From: Adenophora triphylla var. japonica
Taxonomy: Eukaryota; Streptophyta; Magnoliopsida; Asterales; Campanulaceae
Direction of reading: 5' to 3'
Length of the DNA: 64,000 nt
NCBI GenBank assembly: GCA_022495995.1
Contig: JAFEMH010000161.1
Span: forward strand, 806,001-870,000
Part shown: piece by piece, positions 1-11,395 of the stretch
How the letters are laid out: each line of letters starts with the position of its first letter
How positions within the stretch are numbered: the stretch's first letter is position 1
Position numbers and translations under genes: made by a program
The notes under the pieces: model-generated
Databases searched by the model: none
Told to the model about the DNA's origin: nothing
Seen by the model: the letters and a program-made list of their open reading frames with translations, nothing else

Positions 1-477
1 TTTGGGCAAATTATCAAACATTTCTTTCATCGGATTCTCGCTATTGGCGAACCTCCTGATCATCTCCATTCTTTCTCCCGCTGGAGTAAGCTTTGGCTCG
101 TGACAAACAAACATATCTCCATCCTCTCGACAAAGTGCTTATTCGAGACCAACTGTATGGGCGCATTTCAGGCCTCTTGTACTTTCCACCGCCGGCAGAG
201 GTCATCTTCTCTTTGAAAGCCTCGATTTTGTCATACACCTTATCTTCCTTAGTCACGGCATACCCCAGACCTTGCCTATTTCTCTTGGTCAGCGGCAACA
301 CAAGCCTACACGGTCCCTGTTGGCGTTTTCCCCCCGCATCAGGATATAGCTCATACCTCTTAGCATTTTCAACACTGTGAGGAATCTTTGTCTCGAAGAT
401 GTCGTCAAGTCTATAGTACAGACTTGCCCCTTAGGTTTCTCGATTGTGAATCCACAGCATTGGATTTTCTTGGTCAA
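1..477 (-). pseudogene. Element A: post-protease G-patch-like segment
   Basis: Minus-strand frames at 289-477 and 41-301 carry the short glycine motif RQGLGY and a downstream KxxxRPEMRPY run. The same place in C (near 18720-18770) and H (near 58880-59000) has PGLGLG and RGLGYVPT. This glycine-rich arrangement resembles the G-patch that follows the protease in some plant gypsy polyproteins. The two pieces are in different frames, so at least one frameshift separates them. The domain name is an inference from the glycine pattern. Confidence 0.5.
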
Positions 478-984
478 GCTTGATCTCCATTACTGGTAAG
501 GTATTTGCGCTGGTTTCTCCGATTGTAACACTATCACCATAGATGGTTGTCAGCACTCCCTCTTGCACAAACTTTAAGCATTGGTGAAGCGTAGAAGCTA
601 CGGCTTCAATCTCGTGGATCCAGGGTCTACCCAATAATGCTGAGAACGTAACAGGAATGTCTATAACCCGAAACTCCACCATCATTTCCTTGCCTCCAAA
701 CATCGATTAAGGAGACTATCCCTAACACCGCCCTGGGATGTTGAATCATAAGCCTTTATGGTCTCGGTTGCAGGTTTGAGATTCTGCGCGTTGATGTCCA
801 ACATACTCATCATTTTGGCGGGGAGCACATTCATGGCTGATCCATTATCTATCAACACATGGGGAATCAACCGTCCCTCCAGAGGCACCGTGATGTGTAA
901 GGATTCGTTATGCTTCGCACCGTAAGCAGGCAAGTCAAGATCTGTGAAAGTAATGATATTCCCATACTGAGCCGTTCCAATCAA
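431..984 (-). pseudogene. Element A: retropepsin-type aspartic protease, frameshifted
   Basis: The catalytic motif DNGSAMNVLP lies in the frame ending at 682, about 48 residues in. It is preceded by GTAQYGNIITFTDLDLPAYG, which is also present almost unchanged in C and H. The second half, with the flap/ALLGRPWIHEIEAVAS segment, is in another frame (431-703), so one indel near 700 breaks the domain. In an intact element this protease would cut the Gag-Pol polyprotein. The DNGS active site and the LLGRPW C-terminal motif make the assignment firm; activity is not expected. Confidence 0.8.
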
Positions 985-994
985 CTGACATGCT

Positions 995-1508
995 TCATCT
1001 GGGGTAGGAGGATGTAAGTAAGGACCACAAAGAAATATCGGCTTGCGTTCTTTTCAACTGCGTCAATATCGGGTCTTCCTGAACTTCTTCGTCTAGCCTG
1101 TGAGGATTCTGAGAGGACTGAGGGTTAGAGCTCGCAATCGGTTTCCCTTTTCCGCATGGATACGGATTACTTACTCCCAACATTCTTCCCGAGCGCGTCA
1201 ACACATTAACTTCTTGCCGGTCATCAACCACGAACTCTTTGCTAGCTTCCTTGAGTTCCGATAATGTTAGCGGGACGTAATGAATGATTGCGGTATGGCC
1301 AAGCCGCTTGTCGTATCTCATTAATGGTCAAAGGTGTTTCCCAACTAGCCGCTATTCTGAGTTCCTCCAAGGAGATTGGGGATTCTCTAGGAGTCATTGA
1401 AGATATAGCATTAACAATCAAGCGCTCTTCGTAATCATCAAATTCAACAATATTATTCACATCATGTAAATCATCGAGATACGTAACATAAATGAAGTTA
1501 TCTTTCAT
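995..1508 (-). pseudogene. Element A: gag-protease linker
   Basis: Two overlapping minus frames (1242-1508 and 995-1321) contain VNVLTRSGRM and DPILTQLKRTQADISLWSLL. The latter is nearly repeated in H at 58130-58180 (RTRANISLWSLLTSSYP). This linker precedes the protease in both elements. The gag zinc finger expected before it is missing in A, suggesting a deletion near 1510-1520. No catalytic motif is visible. Confidence 0.6.
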
Positions 1509-1519
1509 TTCATCGCATT

Positions 1520-2111
1520 TTAGAAATTACATCGCGACCCCATTACATCCATTGCTATCATCCCCAACTCATCCCCACCATCTCTCGCAGATCCGGGGTA
1601 CCATCCTTTCCCAACGGCTTCTCTAAGTGCCGGCTTAACACATGATAGAAAGATGTCCTTCGGTCTTGGAGAGGGGATTGGCTCCGATAACTCGTTGAGC
1701 TTAGCATTCCAACGCTTGTAGAATTCTGTGATTGACTCATCCGACTTCTGAATTGTCCCCACTAGATCATCACGCGTGGTACGCCACTCTAAATTACCTT
1801 TGTACTTCTCCAGGAAGGCTTCTGTTATCTGACTCCAAGTAGTACGGCATTCTTGCTTCAAAGCTAAAAACCATGTAAGTGCCGATCCTTTCAAAGTTAG
1901 GTGGAAGTGGGAAGCCATGAATTCGGGAGTGCACCCCATTGCCCCCATTGTCATCACATAAGTGTCTACATGCGTCTTTGGACAAAGGCGGTACCATCAA
2001 AATCCAACTTGGGCATCTTAAAACTTGTGCGGCAAAGGTGTCACTTGGGCCGGGATCCACGACTTTAAGACCACTAGAACCTACGGTTAATCTGTCAATC
2101 TGTTGTTGCAT
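1520..2111 (-). pseudogene. gag: Element A: gag capsid core
   Basis: The frame ending at 1520 has the retrotransposon gag pattern: FHLTLKGSALTWFLAL, then WSQITEAFLEKYKGNLEW, then ESITEFYKRWNAKLNEL. The preceding piece (MQQQIDRLTVGSSGLKVVDP, from 2111) is in another frame and supplies the N-terminal lead-in. Gag would form the particle that packages the RNA. The same capsid core can be recognised in C (15430-15800) and H (53280-53800). At least one frameshift lies near 1950. Confidence 0.8.
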
Positions 2112-3101
2112 CTGCTTTCACAGCAGCCTACTTCGGTGCCAAACTTGAAGTCTGAGGACTTGCAGGAGCCACCGTTGACGACGGTATTGGGAAATCAGAA
2201 TTAGGTCCCACGGGCAAAGCGGTTGGTGGAAGACCAAAAGTACTAGGAATTCCAACATTGCTGTCCAACAGGCTAATCGAGCTCGGAATCTTGTTCCCAT
2301 ACATATCATAACCGTTGAATTGTCTACCGAGATTCTGGGAGTTGTATTGCGCCGACTGACTTTTGTACTGATCAAAAGAAGATAATCCTGAGCTGACACA
2401 CGGAGCTGAGTAAGGGGTGGAACCATAAATATGCCGAGTAAGGGTGGAACATACTGCTGGTTGAGAAAAACCGTTTTGAGTCCGGAACCGCGGTACCTTG
2501 AGACACCGTTGCCCCGAACTATCTCGATTTCCCGAGAGCCTAGACGACCATTCTCAACACCATATGAACACCCCGATAACCATCCGGATACACACTGCGT
2601 ACGAGGCCGGGAAAAGCCGGTTCGAAACCGAGGTCCATGCCGAAACCGTGGTGCCGGAGCATTAGGAGTTGGAGAAGCAAAGTGAGATCAAAGAAATTTG
2701 TGGGCCGACCGTCACTTCTGCCGACACTCTTTGGATAACTCCGGCCATACCCTCGAGAAGGCAAAGGGAATGAGTCTTCCTTGGTCACTTGCCACCATTC
2801 CCGTAGAAGCTACTTGATCGTAATGTTGAACGTAATTCACCGGGGGAGGCATCGTATTGTAGCTAGGTGGTTTGGCCGAGCAGTGTGAAGCGGATCCGAT
2901 TTCGTTGTGGCTATCTTCGCAATCTCTTCGTAGGAACCATCCTCCCGACGAAGTACCGCAATCCCTTTGGCTCTCATAGCTTCTACGAATCGGTTGTGAG
3001 CTTCTTCTTCACGAGACTTGGCATTTTGAACTAAGAGACAAGCCTCACGCTCCCGAGCTAGAGCGGCTTCCAAAGATCACCCTCAATTCTTCCGTAGTCA
3101 T
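2112..3101 (-). pseudogene. gag: Element A: gag N-terminal and Pro/Gln-rich region
   Basis: A start codon at 3101 (minus) begins MTTEELR and soon shifts frame into the piece ending at 2837 (EAALARERE ... EAMRAKGIAVLRREDGSY). The pattern 'A.R..GIA......DGT/S' is shared with the gag starts of C (near 14440) and H (near 52790), which supports this as the true N-terminus. The rest to 2112 is a low-complexity, multiply shifted stretch, matching the poorly conserved gag linker of the family. Confidence 0.55.
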
Positions 3102-4476
3102 CTCATTCAAACTTGTCTCGACTCCACTGTCACCGAGCCTCCGGCCGGACCGAGCGTAAAAAACATCTCCATTGCCACCATTTCGATCCTAAACCAACCG
3201 ACACCGCTTGTACACGGATTAAACGACCTCCCGAAACGATGAACGGACCCAACTCGCCGTAGCCGCAGGTGTAGAGAGGGGTTTATAAGGTGCTTGAAAG
3301 GAAAATTTTTTTTTTTTTTTTTTTTTACGGAGAGGGAAAGAAACGGGACGTACTCACGCAAACACAAATTTATTTATGTTCAAGTATAAATCGTATTTTA
3401 AATCCTAAATACGGTTGGGAAAGGATAAGCCTTTATTCATGCTAACTATGCCTCGGGAACCTAGTGACGCTGACGTTGAATTACAACAAATGTCTTGTTT
3501 TGAAACATATAATAGGTAATGATACCTAACCAAACCCTAACATCTTTATGGAACGAAGAGGTTCGTCCAAATTTCTAAGGAAATTTGGGCAAAGATAACG
3601 GGTCTTTTCGAAGAATTTCGAAGAAAAATCCGCATGACCTTCCGTCGGTACATGTTGGCAATGCGGCATGACCTCTCGTTTAGAACATGCCATGAGAGTG
3701 ACATGTTCCCACGTGAAATCATGTTGCATTTGGCAACATGCCCACAAGGTATGAGGTTTTGGGAGAAGGTATAGGAATCTATGATATTTTTCAAAAACAA
3801 TTCATTTTTGTTGTAATGAAAACATCGTATCAAAACCAATCGTAGGTAAGGTTTAGTGTGGTGCCACCTATAACGCACTAGGGGTTTAGGTTTAATTTCA
3901 GGCGCTCAAGCGTAGGCGAATTTCATGGCCGTCCGCGATGCCGTCAACCGCACCCGAGGGTTCTAAATCTAAGTGATTTAGTGTGCGGATGACTAATTCG
4001 TTTATTTGAAAAAAAACAAGATTTTTGTTATTTTATTTTTTTTGTTTGTTTTTTTTTTAAGAAGAACACACACACCCTCACACAAGGCAAACAGGGAACA
4101 ATAACCAAATGAGTCACGCTTTGGTCCAAGGGACGCCCTCAAACCAGCCTTCTCGATGATCCGTTCGTGGCCACCTCTTGTCGCGTGACACAGACAACCA
4201 GAGACAAAGGTGTCGCACGACTTGGTGGTCACCGAACCAAGCCGCCTCCTCAAATCATCAAATCAGCCCCCGTTTTACCATATCAAGAGCAACACGTAGA
4301 TACTAATGCACAACAAATGACCACAAGCACAAAGGGCTCACAAGTTCCATAATCAACAAAATGTAGGTATCACAAATGATTATCGAATAATGTACACAAC
4401 ATGGATGTATTGGATGTCTTTTTACTAAACGAAAGCTTGACCCACTTAACACTTGAAAAACAGGTTTTCAAGTGAA
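3102..4476 (-). other. Element A: 5' leader
   Basis: Non-coding on both strands as far as I can see. On the minus strand the block around 3900-3960 (GACGGCATCGCGGA ... TTGAGCGCC) is also present in the leader of E near 46160-46210, so this is a conserved leader and not host DNA. Homopolymer T/A tracts lie near 3308-3326 and 4010-4060. Two TGTCG-type palindromes occur near 4175 and 4210. Confidence 0.6.
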
Positions 4477-4494
4477 TTCCCAAATGAGTCGCCA
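4477..4494 (-). promoter_or_regulatory. Element A: degenerate tRNA-Arg primer-binding site
   Basis: On the minus strand the sequence directly after the LTR end starts TGGCGACTC, identical to the first nine bases of the PBS of C and E, then diverges (ATTTGGGAA instead of CGCTGGGGA). Its position next to the LTR end fixes the identity. It is probably no longer functional. Confidence 0.65.
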
Positions 4495-4496
4495 CC

Positions 4497-5625
4497 GAAT
4501 GTGCGCTCGCCCGAAAAAGATTAGAAAATGAAAAGGAGTCGCCACGCCGTTTTTAAGAGGAAACATTGAAAACCTTTGTTTTAGAGAGAAAACATGAGTT
4601 CGGGAGTCGTTACGTGTTGGGAAGAACCGAGAGTTCACCTAACACGCCTCGTCCATAGACGAGTCTTTCAATCAAACACATCCAAGTAAATCCAAAGTGT
4701 GTGCAAATATCGATAATAAACGAAATGTGATAAAATGCATCTTATTAATTATGAAACGAGAAATTACATATTGTAAGCCCATTATTTAGGGAGGCCACAT
4801 CCCTGATACAAACAGACTAAAACAGATTACAAAGGGAAAGAGTCACTGCAGATGGGTCATGTGTGTCGCATGATACATCGTACTGCGACCACATGTGTCG
4901 CGTGACACAGATCACTTGAGGACGAAGGTGTCGCGTGACACATATGAGCCTTCTCTCGCGTAAAACCTTACAATATGAATTCATAAATTAATGTAAGCTA
5001 TACGTATCTAATTAACAATATGAATTATGAACGAAAAACATAAACAACATCAAGTCAACCCAGGGAGTGTGGATATGGATAGATCCACACCCCCTTGGGG
5101 GCTCAAACACCAAATTCAACCAAATCAATCAATATGAGCTCAATTACACAATATATGCAAGTTAAACAGAGAGATTGCGATTGGGATTCAGTAATTCAGA
5201 TAGCTAGGATCTGATTACTGAATCCAAACAAAATAGAATTATAAAATTTGCAAGGAATTAAATGAGAGAGAGGGTTAGGGAATTGTTACCCTTGTTGATT
5301 CCACGAATTCTATATCTAGTCAGATATAGAATCCTTCAATTCTTCGTTGTAGATCTCACATCTCTGATCCAAGGGTTCCAATTGGTGTGGGTAGAGAATT
5401 GGGTTTGGATGAGAGAGATTAGGGGGTTGGAAAGGTAGGAGAGAGAGAGGTTTGGTGTTTGGGATGTTCGTCACAATGCTATTTTGGCAGAGTAACAGTA
5501 GGCTGGAATTGGGATCCATTTCAATGAGGGGGAGGGTCTTATTTATAGGCTGCAGTTGGCTGCCTTAGTATGTCGCACGACCTTACGCGTCCACTTTCCA
5601 TGCCTCAAGCTGTTGCGTGACACAA
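4497..5625 (-). repeat. Element A: LTR (5' LTR, truncated upstream)
   Basis: The minus strand holds a TATA box (5540-5547), the twin hairpin near 4613-4665, and a PBS-like copy TGGCGACTCC at 4535-4544, then the PBS. This order matches the LTRs of C, E and H. Only about 80 bp of U3 remain upstream of the TATA box before the sequence changes to gag-like DNA of element B, so the start is missing. Several TGTCGCGTGACA-type palindromes (near 4890, 4930, 5570, 5610) resemble those of LTR E. Confidence 0.7.
5540..5547 (-). promoter_or_regulatory. TATA box of LTR A
   Basis: TATAAATA on the minus strand, followed by a transcribed-looking LTR body. The equivalent box is found in every LTR of the window. 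Confidence 0.6.
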
Positions 5626-5639
5626 GGTGGCTCAACCGC

Positions 5640-6416
5640 TTTTGGCGCCAAAACCGCTGAACATTCCGGGAAAATACCCAAAAGGTCCAACAGGTTTTAT
5701 TCCCAAGGGGTCCTTTGGCATGAATGATGTACCAAAAGGTACTTCCTTCACGGGAAACTCATGGAACGTTTCCGGAAGTCTCGGGATAGGCCGGGAATTT
5801 ACCAAAACGCCCCTTAATGCAGTTTTATTATGTTAAAATGCATCGAAAAGGTTGCGAATTGGATTGGCGTACTTACACTCCCGCTAAAGGCAAAGAGGCA
5901 ATCATCTACGCGGGACAGGACTGTAACAATGCCACTTCCTTTGTTCCCAAGAAACCTGATGCATCCGGATCCCGGTTCCAAGGTTTGGGAAACTTTGGGA
6001 TGCCTTTGAGTAATATCTTCAGGGGATTGATAAAAGAAGGTTTGCTCCGGCCTTTAGATAATTATCAGCCTAGAAACCCCAATGCTCCTTTGGATACCTC
6101 CAAGCATTGTGCCTTTCATCAATACCATGGGCACCTGACAGATGATTGCGTCCCCCTGAAAAAGGCAATCCAAGGTTTGATAGAGCAAGGAAAGTTAGAA
6201 GTCCCCGAGGGGCCTAATACAGTCAAAAATCCTTTTCCAAGGAACAATAACCAAGTGAACATGATTGAAATCGGAGAGCCTTCGCATGCCAAAGAAAATG
6301 TGGAAACTGGTAAAGATCCCCAGATGACTAATCTTGAATCCGGATTTGAGAATGAGGGACAGACCTATCCTCCCGAAATCCCTCAGACAGACCAAAGATT
6401 GGACCCAGCTTGGTAG
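5640..6416 (+). pseudogene. gag: Element B: gag C-terminal part with CHC-type finger
   Basis: The open stretch 5817-6416 contains AKGKEAIIYAGQDCNNATSF, LSNIFRGLIKEGLLRP and the finger HCAFHQYHGHLTDDC, followed by a conserved PEGPNTVKNPFPRNNNQ block. The same order is found in C (15950-16320) and H (53930-54310). It is the nucleic-acid-binding end of Gag. The capsid core that should precede it is missing; 5627-5836 is low-complexity and not recognisable. Confidence 0.75.
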
Positions 6417-6840
6417 AGCAGATGAGATCGCGACATAAAGCTCAAATTGACAACCTTCTCGGAGGCCTTCAGAGCCATGGTTTGGCCGCGCCTTAATCCC
6501 GACGGCACTTTTACCGTGAAGAAGGAAGAAAATCATCCTCTCACTCTCAATCGTCCCTTGGATATGTCAGATGCCGCCACCAACCTCCTATGTAACTACC
6601 GTCGAAACTCCCCGCCTCGACTTACTGTGTCACTGCCCCCAACCAACAAGCTTCAAAACTCCGCCATCCCAACAGCAATGTGGATGGAGCAATTTGGCAT
6701 GCCTCGCCAGCCGCCGTGTGCCCTCGTAATGGTACCGATCTTGCGTATACCACAGAGAGACCGAAGGCTTGCCTCCGTAAAATTTCCAAACAATAGAGAA
6801 AGTGTGTTTAGCCATCGTGGCTCTCGTGGAACGCCGTAAT
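6417..6840 (+). pseudogene. gag: Element B: gag N-terminal-like segment, out of order
   Basis: Contains SEAFRAMVWPRLNPDGTFTV, matching the gag start of C near 14430-14500 (LNPDGTFTVKK in another frame). It lies downstream of the gag C-terminal part, so the element is rearranged or two truncated copies are joined at about 6417. The rest is proline-rich and runs to a stop at 6837. Confidence 0.5.
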
Positions 6841-8230
6841 GAGCAACATGTGCCCGGATCGAAGATGCCACCCGCCATTTCGGGACATTGACAATCCCCA
6901 CCCGACCGGAGCTCCCCTAAAGGACAAATACGTGCCTCGCTCCTCCGTCTTCTAATGCCTCTCGTTACCCCTTGGAATCCAACCATTTGTTTCCAGACAA
7001 GCCCAAAGAAGCAAATCTCCTCAATCTAGCTCAACTCGTAACCATTCTAGCACAGCTCGGCTTGAGGCCCCGAATCCACCCCCTCACTGCTGAGCACATT
7101 TGGTGGGATGTCTGGGTCGTCTCGACTGTCTCGAGAGAGACTATCAAGATGAGATAAATGAAGATCGTCCTCCCGAAAAGAAGAAAGCCTCTTCCCAAAG
7201 AAAAGTTGAAAGAAAGGTTTGAAGTCGGTTCTACCACTCGTAACAACCAGTAGCCGCTAAATCCTCTCAAACAGATACCAATATCCCCCAAAGTCCTCCT
7301 GTGTTCACTTCCTTCCATCAATATGCTCAGCCAACAAAGTTCGTCCCCGTGACTTTTCGACCCATTTCTTTGGACACCTTGTACTTGCTCCAGCTGCCCC
7401 GTGGCCTCAAATCCCTCCACTTCCACCGCATCATGGGCACGTAATGGATCACCGCCCAGCCGCAATAGGGATTCGGAAGCTAGCGTAAAATGGAAAGCTC
7501 AAGCGTCCCCGGCAAGCCCAACCAAGAAAGAGCAGCTAGATTAGGGGCTACCTATCTCTAAATTAGTCTTTTAGTCAACCTTCGTAGGTTCTAGTACTTC
7601 CCTCGTCACCTAAGTCCTTCCCGGACATTTGTCGTTGTAGTCCATTTTGGGCAATTAGTTAAATGCCTAGCTTTTAATATAAGTCTTTTTCTCTTCTTGC
7701 TAGACTCGAGACATCACTTGTGCACCCACGTTACACTTAATTGAAATGGTTTTATCCAAAATGATCACTTGTCTTTGCTCAACCACTAATTCTTTGAAAT
7801 GATTAATATTTAAATTAATCGGAGTGAGAAAATCAATTGATATCCTTCCCAAATTGGGGCTTACCAACTCCCCATCTTGCATCTCATATGCTCATATCCC
7901 TTTCATCCTCATCATCTCGTTGCTCGATGAATTTGCATGGATCTTTTCTCATATAAAGCTTAAGCAAGCAATGAAGACTTAATCTCATTTAGGTCATCCA
8001 AGAGGGATTGCGGTTGAAACCTTTCACCCATAGGAAAGCCATTACCTCACCCTTACTAAACACTATCCTTTCATTTCAAGATCGGCGTGTTTTGAAACCC
8101 GGTTTAGCCATCATTTTTGCTCCATACTGAGAGAAAGTCCAAGCGAGCCCGAGAAGTTAGCTTCGAGAGTCGGCGATGCGCAAAATATCTCAAGCCATGA
8201 AGGAAGGACAAAGATAATCCTCAACTCCTC
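6841..8230 (+). other. Element B: unassigned decayed sequence
   Basis: Short frames exist on both strands (for example minus 7031-7465) but none shows a motif I recognise. A plus-strand stretch at 7150-7430 is rich in Lys/Arg and then Pro/Phe. From about 7540 the composition becomes AT-rich without coding character. This is where protease and pol of B should be; they are not detectable. Confidence 0.4.
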
Positions 8231-8264
8231 AGGAGGCTCTCCAAGTCAAAAAAAAAAAAAAACA

Positions 8265-8296
<32 letters not shown>

Positions 8297-8330
8297 AAAA
8301 AACAAAAACAAAAACAAAAAAAAAAAAGAG
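8231..8330 (+). repeat. A-rich homopolymer tract
   Basis: Nearly pure A interrupted by single C and G. A similar tract follows pol in C (20640-20910), so this may mark the post-pol region of B. Confidence 0.7.
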
Positions 8331-8469
8331 AAGAACTGTCGATCCTCAAAAGTCCCCCGACTTCTCAAGAAGCCCTCCAATGATCAAAAAGGAGCCTGAA
8401 TTCTCGCAAGATCGCAAAAGGTTGTCGATAGCTCGGACTTCCTCTCACCATTACCTTAAATCAATCCTA

Positions 8470-8660
8470 AGCCATCCTCTCGATTTTAGAGGATACTCCC
8501 ATTACCCTCGCCTTCGGCCAAAGTCAAAATTTGACCTCTCATTCTTAGAGGCAATTAATCTTCCCCGCCATAGATTTCCCAAACACATCCCTGCAAGCCA
8601 ACCTCTCATCTTTAGAGGTTCAGTCAGCAAAAGGCCCAGCCGACCTCTCATCTTAAGAGG
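8470..8660 (+). repeat. Four dispersed CCTCT/AGAGG hairpins
   Basis: Four copies of CCTCTC-N5 to 7-AGAGG occur near 8476, 8536, 8601 and 8642, each able to fold into a five-base-pair stem. The spacing is irregular. They lie in the untranslated 3' part of B. Confidence 0.6.
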
Positions 8661-9040
8661 TCAAAATTTTCCAAATCACCCGATGGTCGATCGAAGCCCG
8701 GAAACCCAACTACAGTCCCTACCGGATAACATTTTCATTCTAATATCCTCGATGTCAGGATCAAATTAATGCTTCATTGCTTGCTTAAACTAGAATCTAA
8801 TTCATCTTGGTTCAAAATCATCAATCAAAGATTGTGCAAATTCAAACCGGATGTGAGCATAATTCATTTCTACCCCACAAACACTTGCCGTGGATGTCCC
8901 ACTGGGGCTTTGCATCCGTGTCTTTCATGGACACTCTAAGGGGATATGTTATTCAATCCTCCAAATCCTCAAAATCCCCAAAGGTCCTCAGATCCTCGAA
9001 TTTCAACATTCGTTCTCTTTTCATTCGGGATAAGCCCGAA

Positions 9041-9079
9041 CTACGGCGACCTGAGCTCTTCATAATGAAGGGAACGTAG
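9041..9079 (+). repeat. Post-pol CTACG/CGTAG hairpin, B copy 1
   Basis: Outer arms CTACG (9041-9045) and CGTAG (9075-9079) enclose an inner stem CTTC/GAAG. The block ends with GTAGGCAACC and GGTCCGGTC, also seen after pol in C and H. Confidence 0.7.
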
Positions 9080-10480
9080 GCAACCAGAAATGGTCCGGTC
9101 GAAATCACAAACAAATCTCAAAAAAAAAAATCCGGTCTCATCAAGGATCGTCCCTATACACATTCCGTCTTTTCGAGCTTGATTCTCGATATCAGTTGGT
9201 TTTCTCCTTGTGATTAATCAAAATATTTGTTCATATCAGATTTAAGGGTTGAATAACCCGAACATTAACAAAGGGTTTTAAGCAGCCTTGTGATCATCAT
9301 GAATAAGACAAGTTTTCAAGTGTCTCGACAAGTCTTCTCTCTCTCCATCATAGGGAAATAGAGCCGAACACTGTCTTTCTGTCAGCAGGGGCTTCCATAC
9401 ACTTTTCCACACCTTGTGATGCTTATACTCTCTCAAAAGAGTCAAACCTAAAGCGAGTGTGTATACACAAAATCGGGATTCATTCCCACTTTTCGAAAGA
9501 TATGCCCCTGCACGTAAACATTTCTGAGTCTTGTCCATTGGCTGGTTGACTAAGATCTGAAAAGATGGGTGCCTCCCTGGTCACATGACGACTCTGTCTA
9601 CAGTAAGACTGCTCTGAATTTCTTCACGCTGGGGCTTGCTAAGCGGTTCTCCCAGGTTCTTCTGTATCAAGCTGGGGCTTCTATAGTCATTTTTGGGTCC
9701 ACATTGGGTTCTTCACTACGAGATAGACTCGCCAAGTCGCTTCTTCAAAATATGGACCTTGCCTACTCAGGATCCGGGGGCTTTGTCAAGATGGTCTTTT
9801 GGACCCGAATTTTATCAAGAAAGAATTTCAGCTTCAGAACTTGGTACACGGCAGCTTCCCGTAGCATCGGAATTCAAGATCAGGGTTTCTCCCGGCATTA
9901 GCAATTCCATCAAATCATTCTCCGAACACGGTTTCGGCCAAAGACACAGCTCACCCAAATGAAAGAAGCGTCGCTCATATCGACGTGCCCCAGAGCCTGT
10001 CAGCATCAGCTTCAGATGACCAAGAATGAGAGGGAAAATTTCAACCAAAACCCGGGATCCGAATCCAATCTCATCAAAATTGAGGTCCACGTGATACTGT
10101 CAACAAAACCTCATCAACAACCGCTGTTTAAACTGCGATCGAGGGTTCTCACCCCCCACTTGCTCAAAATCTGTTCCAAGCAGTCTCCATCACCATGCAT
10201 CCCCACAAAAATCTCCCAAGGGCTCATGTAGCATGCACAAAACTTGAATCAATAGGAAAAATCCTAGGTGATTGAAAATCATAAATCATAATTTCCCTGC
10301 CAAAATCTTAGGCTAGGTGCATCTTCGAAAGCAAGTAAATACATCATCTCATAATCATTTTTGGTTCTATGCATGCATCCGTCATCATGAATGCCATATA
10401 TGCATCTTCCTCTTCACTAACGAATGCAGGAATTCAAACGTGAAATCAAATCCCCCTTTCGGCAAGGATGATCTTCACCA
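9080..10480 (+). other. Element B: non-coding 3' region
   Basis: No recognisable protein motif on either strand and no clear tandem structure. Frames such as 9569-9901 are open by chance and have no family signature. It is flanked by post-pol hairpins and arrays, so it is probably 3' untranslated retrotransposon DNA. Confidence 0.4.
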
Positions 10481-10670
10481 AAGTCGACCTCCAATGTCCA
10501 CAAATGGATGAAGACAGCCTCCAGCATCTACAGTTTGGCAAAGATAGTCCCCATGTCTACAGCTTGGCAAGGACAACCTCCGGCGTCTGCAACTTGCTAA
10601 AGACGACCTCCAATGGATGAAAACAGCTCCCGACATCCACAAACGTATGAAGACCGCCTCCAGTGTCTAC
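10481..10670 (+). repeat. Degenerate tandem repeat, about 45 bp
   Basis: Repeated phrases of the type 'GAAGAC.GCCTCCAG.GTCTACA' with GGCAAGGA variants, about four diverged copies, leading directly into the 32-bp array. Confidence 0.55.
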
Positions 10671-11060
10671 AAATCGGTCAGGGACGTCAAGTTCTCAAAA
10701 TACAAATAGGTCAGAGATGCCAAGTTCTCAAATACAAATCGGTCAGAGACGCCAAGTTCTCAAATACAGTACGGTCAGAGACGCCAAGTTCTCAAAATGC
10801 AAATCGGTCAAAGATACCAAGGTCTCAAATACAGTACGGTCAGAGACGCCAAGTTCTCAAAATGAAAATCGGTCAGAGACGCCAAGTTCTCCAATACAGT
10901 TCGGTCAGAGACGCCAAGTTCTCCAAATACAAATTGGTCAGGGACGTCAAGCTCTCCAATACAGTTCGGTCAGAGACGCCAAGTTCTCCAAATACAAATC
11001 GGTCAGGGACGCCAAGTTCTCAAATACGATGCGGTCAGAGACACCAAGTTCTCAAAAAAA
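10671..11060 (+). repeat. Tandem array, 32-33 bp unit
   Basis: About twelve copies of a unit starting GGTCAGAGACGCCAAG and ending TACAAATC or TACAGTAC. The open frames here are by-products of a unit without stops and should not be annotated as a gene. Confidence 0.85.
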
Positions 11061-11094
11061 ACAAGAAGTCCCAATGTGAAGACAAGCTCAACAA

Positions 11095-11099
11095 CCTCT
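11095..11099. repeat. Target site duplication of C, left copy (CCTCT)
   Basis: Identical to 29914-29918 directly after the right LTR. Five base pairs is the usual size for Ty3/gypsy integration. Confidence 0.9.
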
Positions 11100-11395
11100 T
11101 GTAAGTGCTCCAATTTGAGCTTGTTAGAATTTTCGTTAGAAAATTAACGAAAGTTATAACATTTCTAACAATTCCTAACAATCCTAACTTTTCTAACAAA
11201 GTGAGGGTAAAATGGGCATTGTTATTTAAGGTTAAACCTTAAAAAGAATCTTAAAAAAGAAAAACAAAAGAATAAAACCACAAATAGAAATGCTGGAAAC
11301 ATAATCTGGCTGGTCAATTTGAATTTTGAAAAGAAATATTCCCCTTGTCCAAAGCTGGAGCTGCATTTAATGAACAGTGCACGCTGCAGGGTTTG

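Larger units (their letters stand above)
1..5625 (-). mobile_element. Element A: Tat/Ogre-like Ty3/gypsy retrotransposon, partial
   Basis: Reading the minus strand from 5625 down to 1, there is an LTR, a degenerate tRNA-Arg PBS, a leader, gag, an aspartic protease and a G-patch-like tail. RT and everything after it lie left of the window. Parts of the leader (about 3900-3960) and the LTR end match element E on the opposite strand, so A and E are related. The upstream edge of the LTR stops abruptly near 5625 against gag-like sequence of element B. Frames are broken many times, so this copy is not coding. Confidence 0.8.
5630..11099 (+). mobile_element. Element B, left part (before insertion of C)
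   Basis: Plus-strand gag remnants (5640-6840), unassigned decayed sequence, A-rich DNA, a post-pol hairpin (9041-9079) and tandem arrays run up to 11099. Element C is inserted at 11099/11100, with the duplicated target CCTCT at 11095-11099 and 29914-29918. B therefore resumes at 29919 and ends in LTR3 at 34448. No 5' LTR or PBS of B is visible; its start is lost at the junction with LTR A. Confidence 0.7.

Noticed and set aside
10613..11104. Plus-strand open frames of 138-163 residues rich in SETPSS
   Set aside because: By-product of a 32-33 bp repeat without stop codons.
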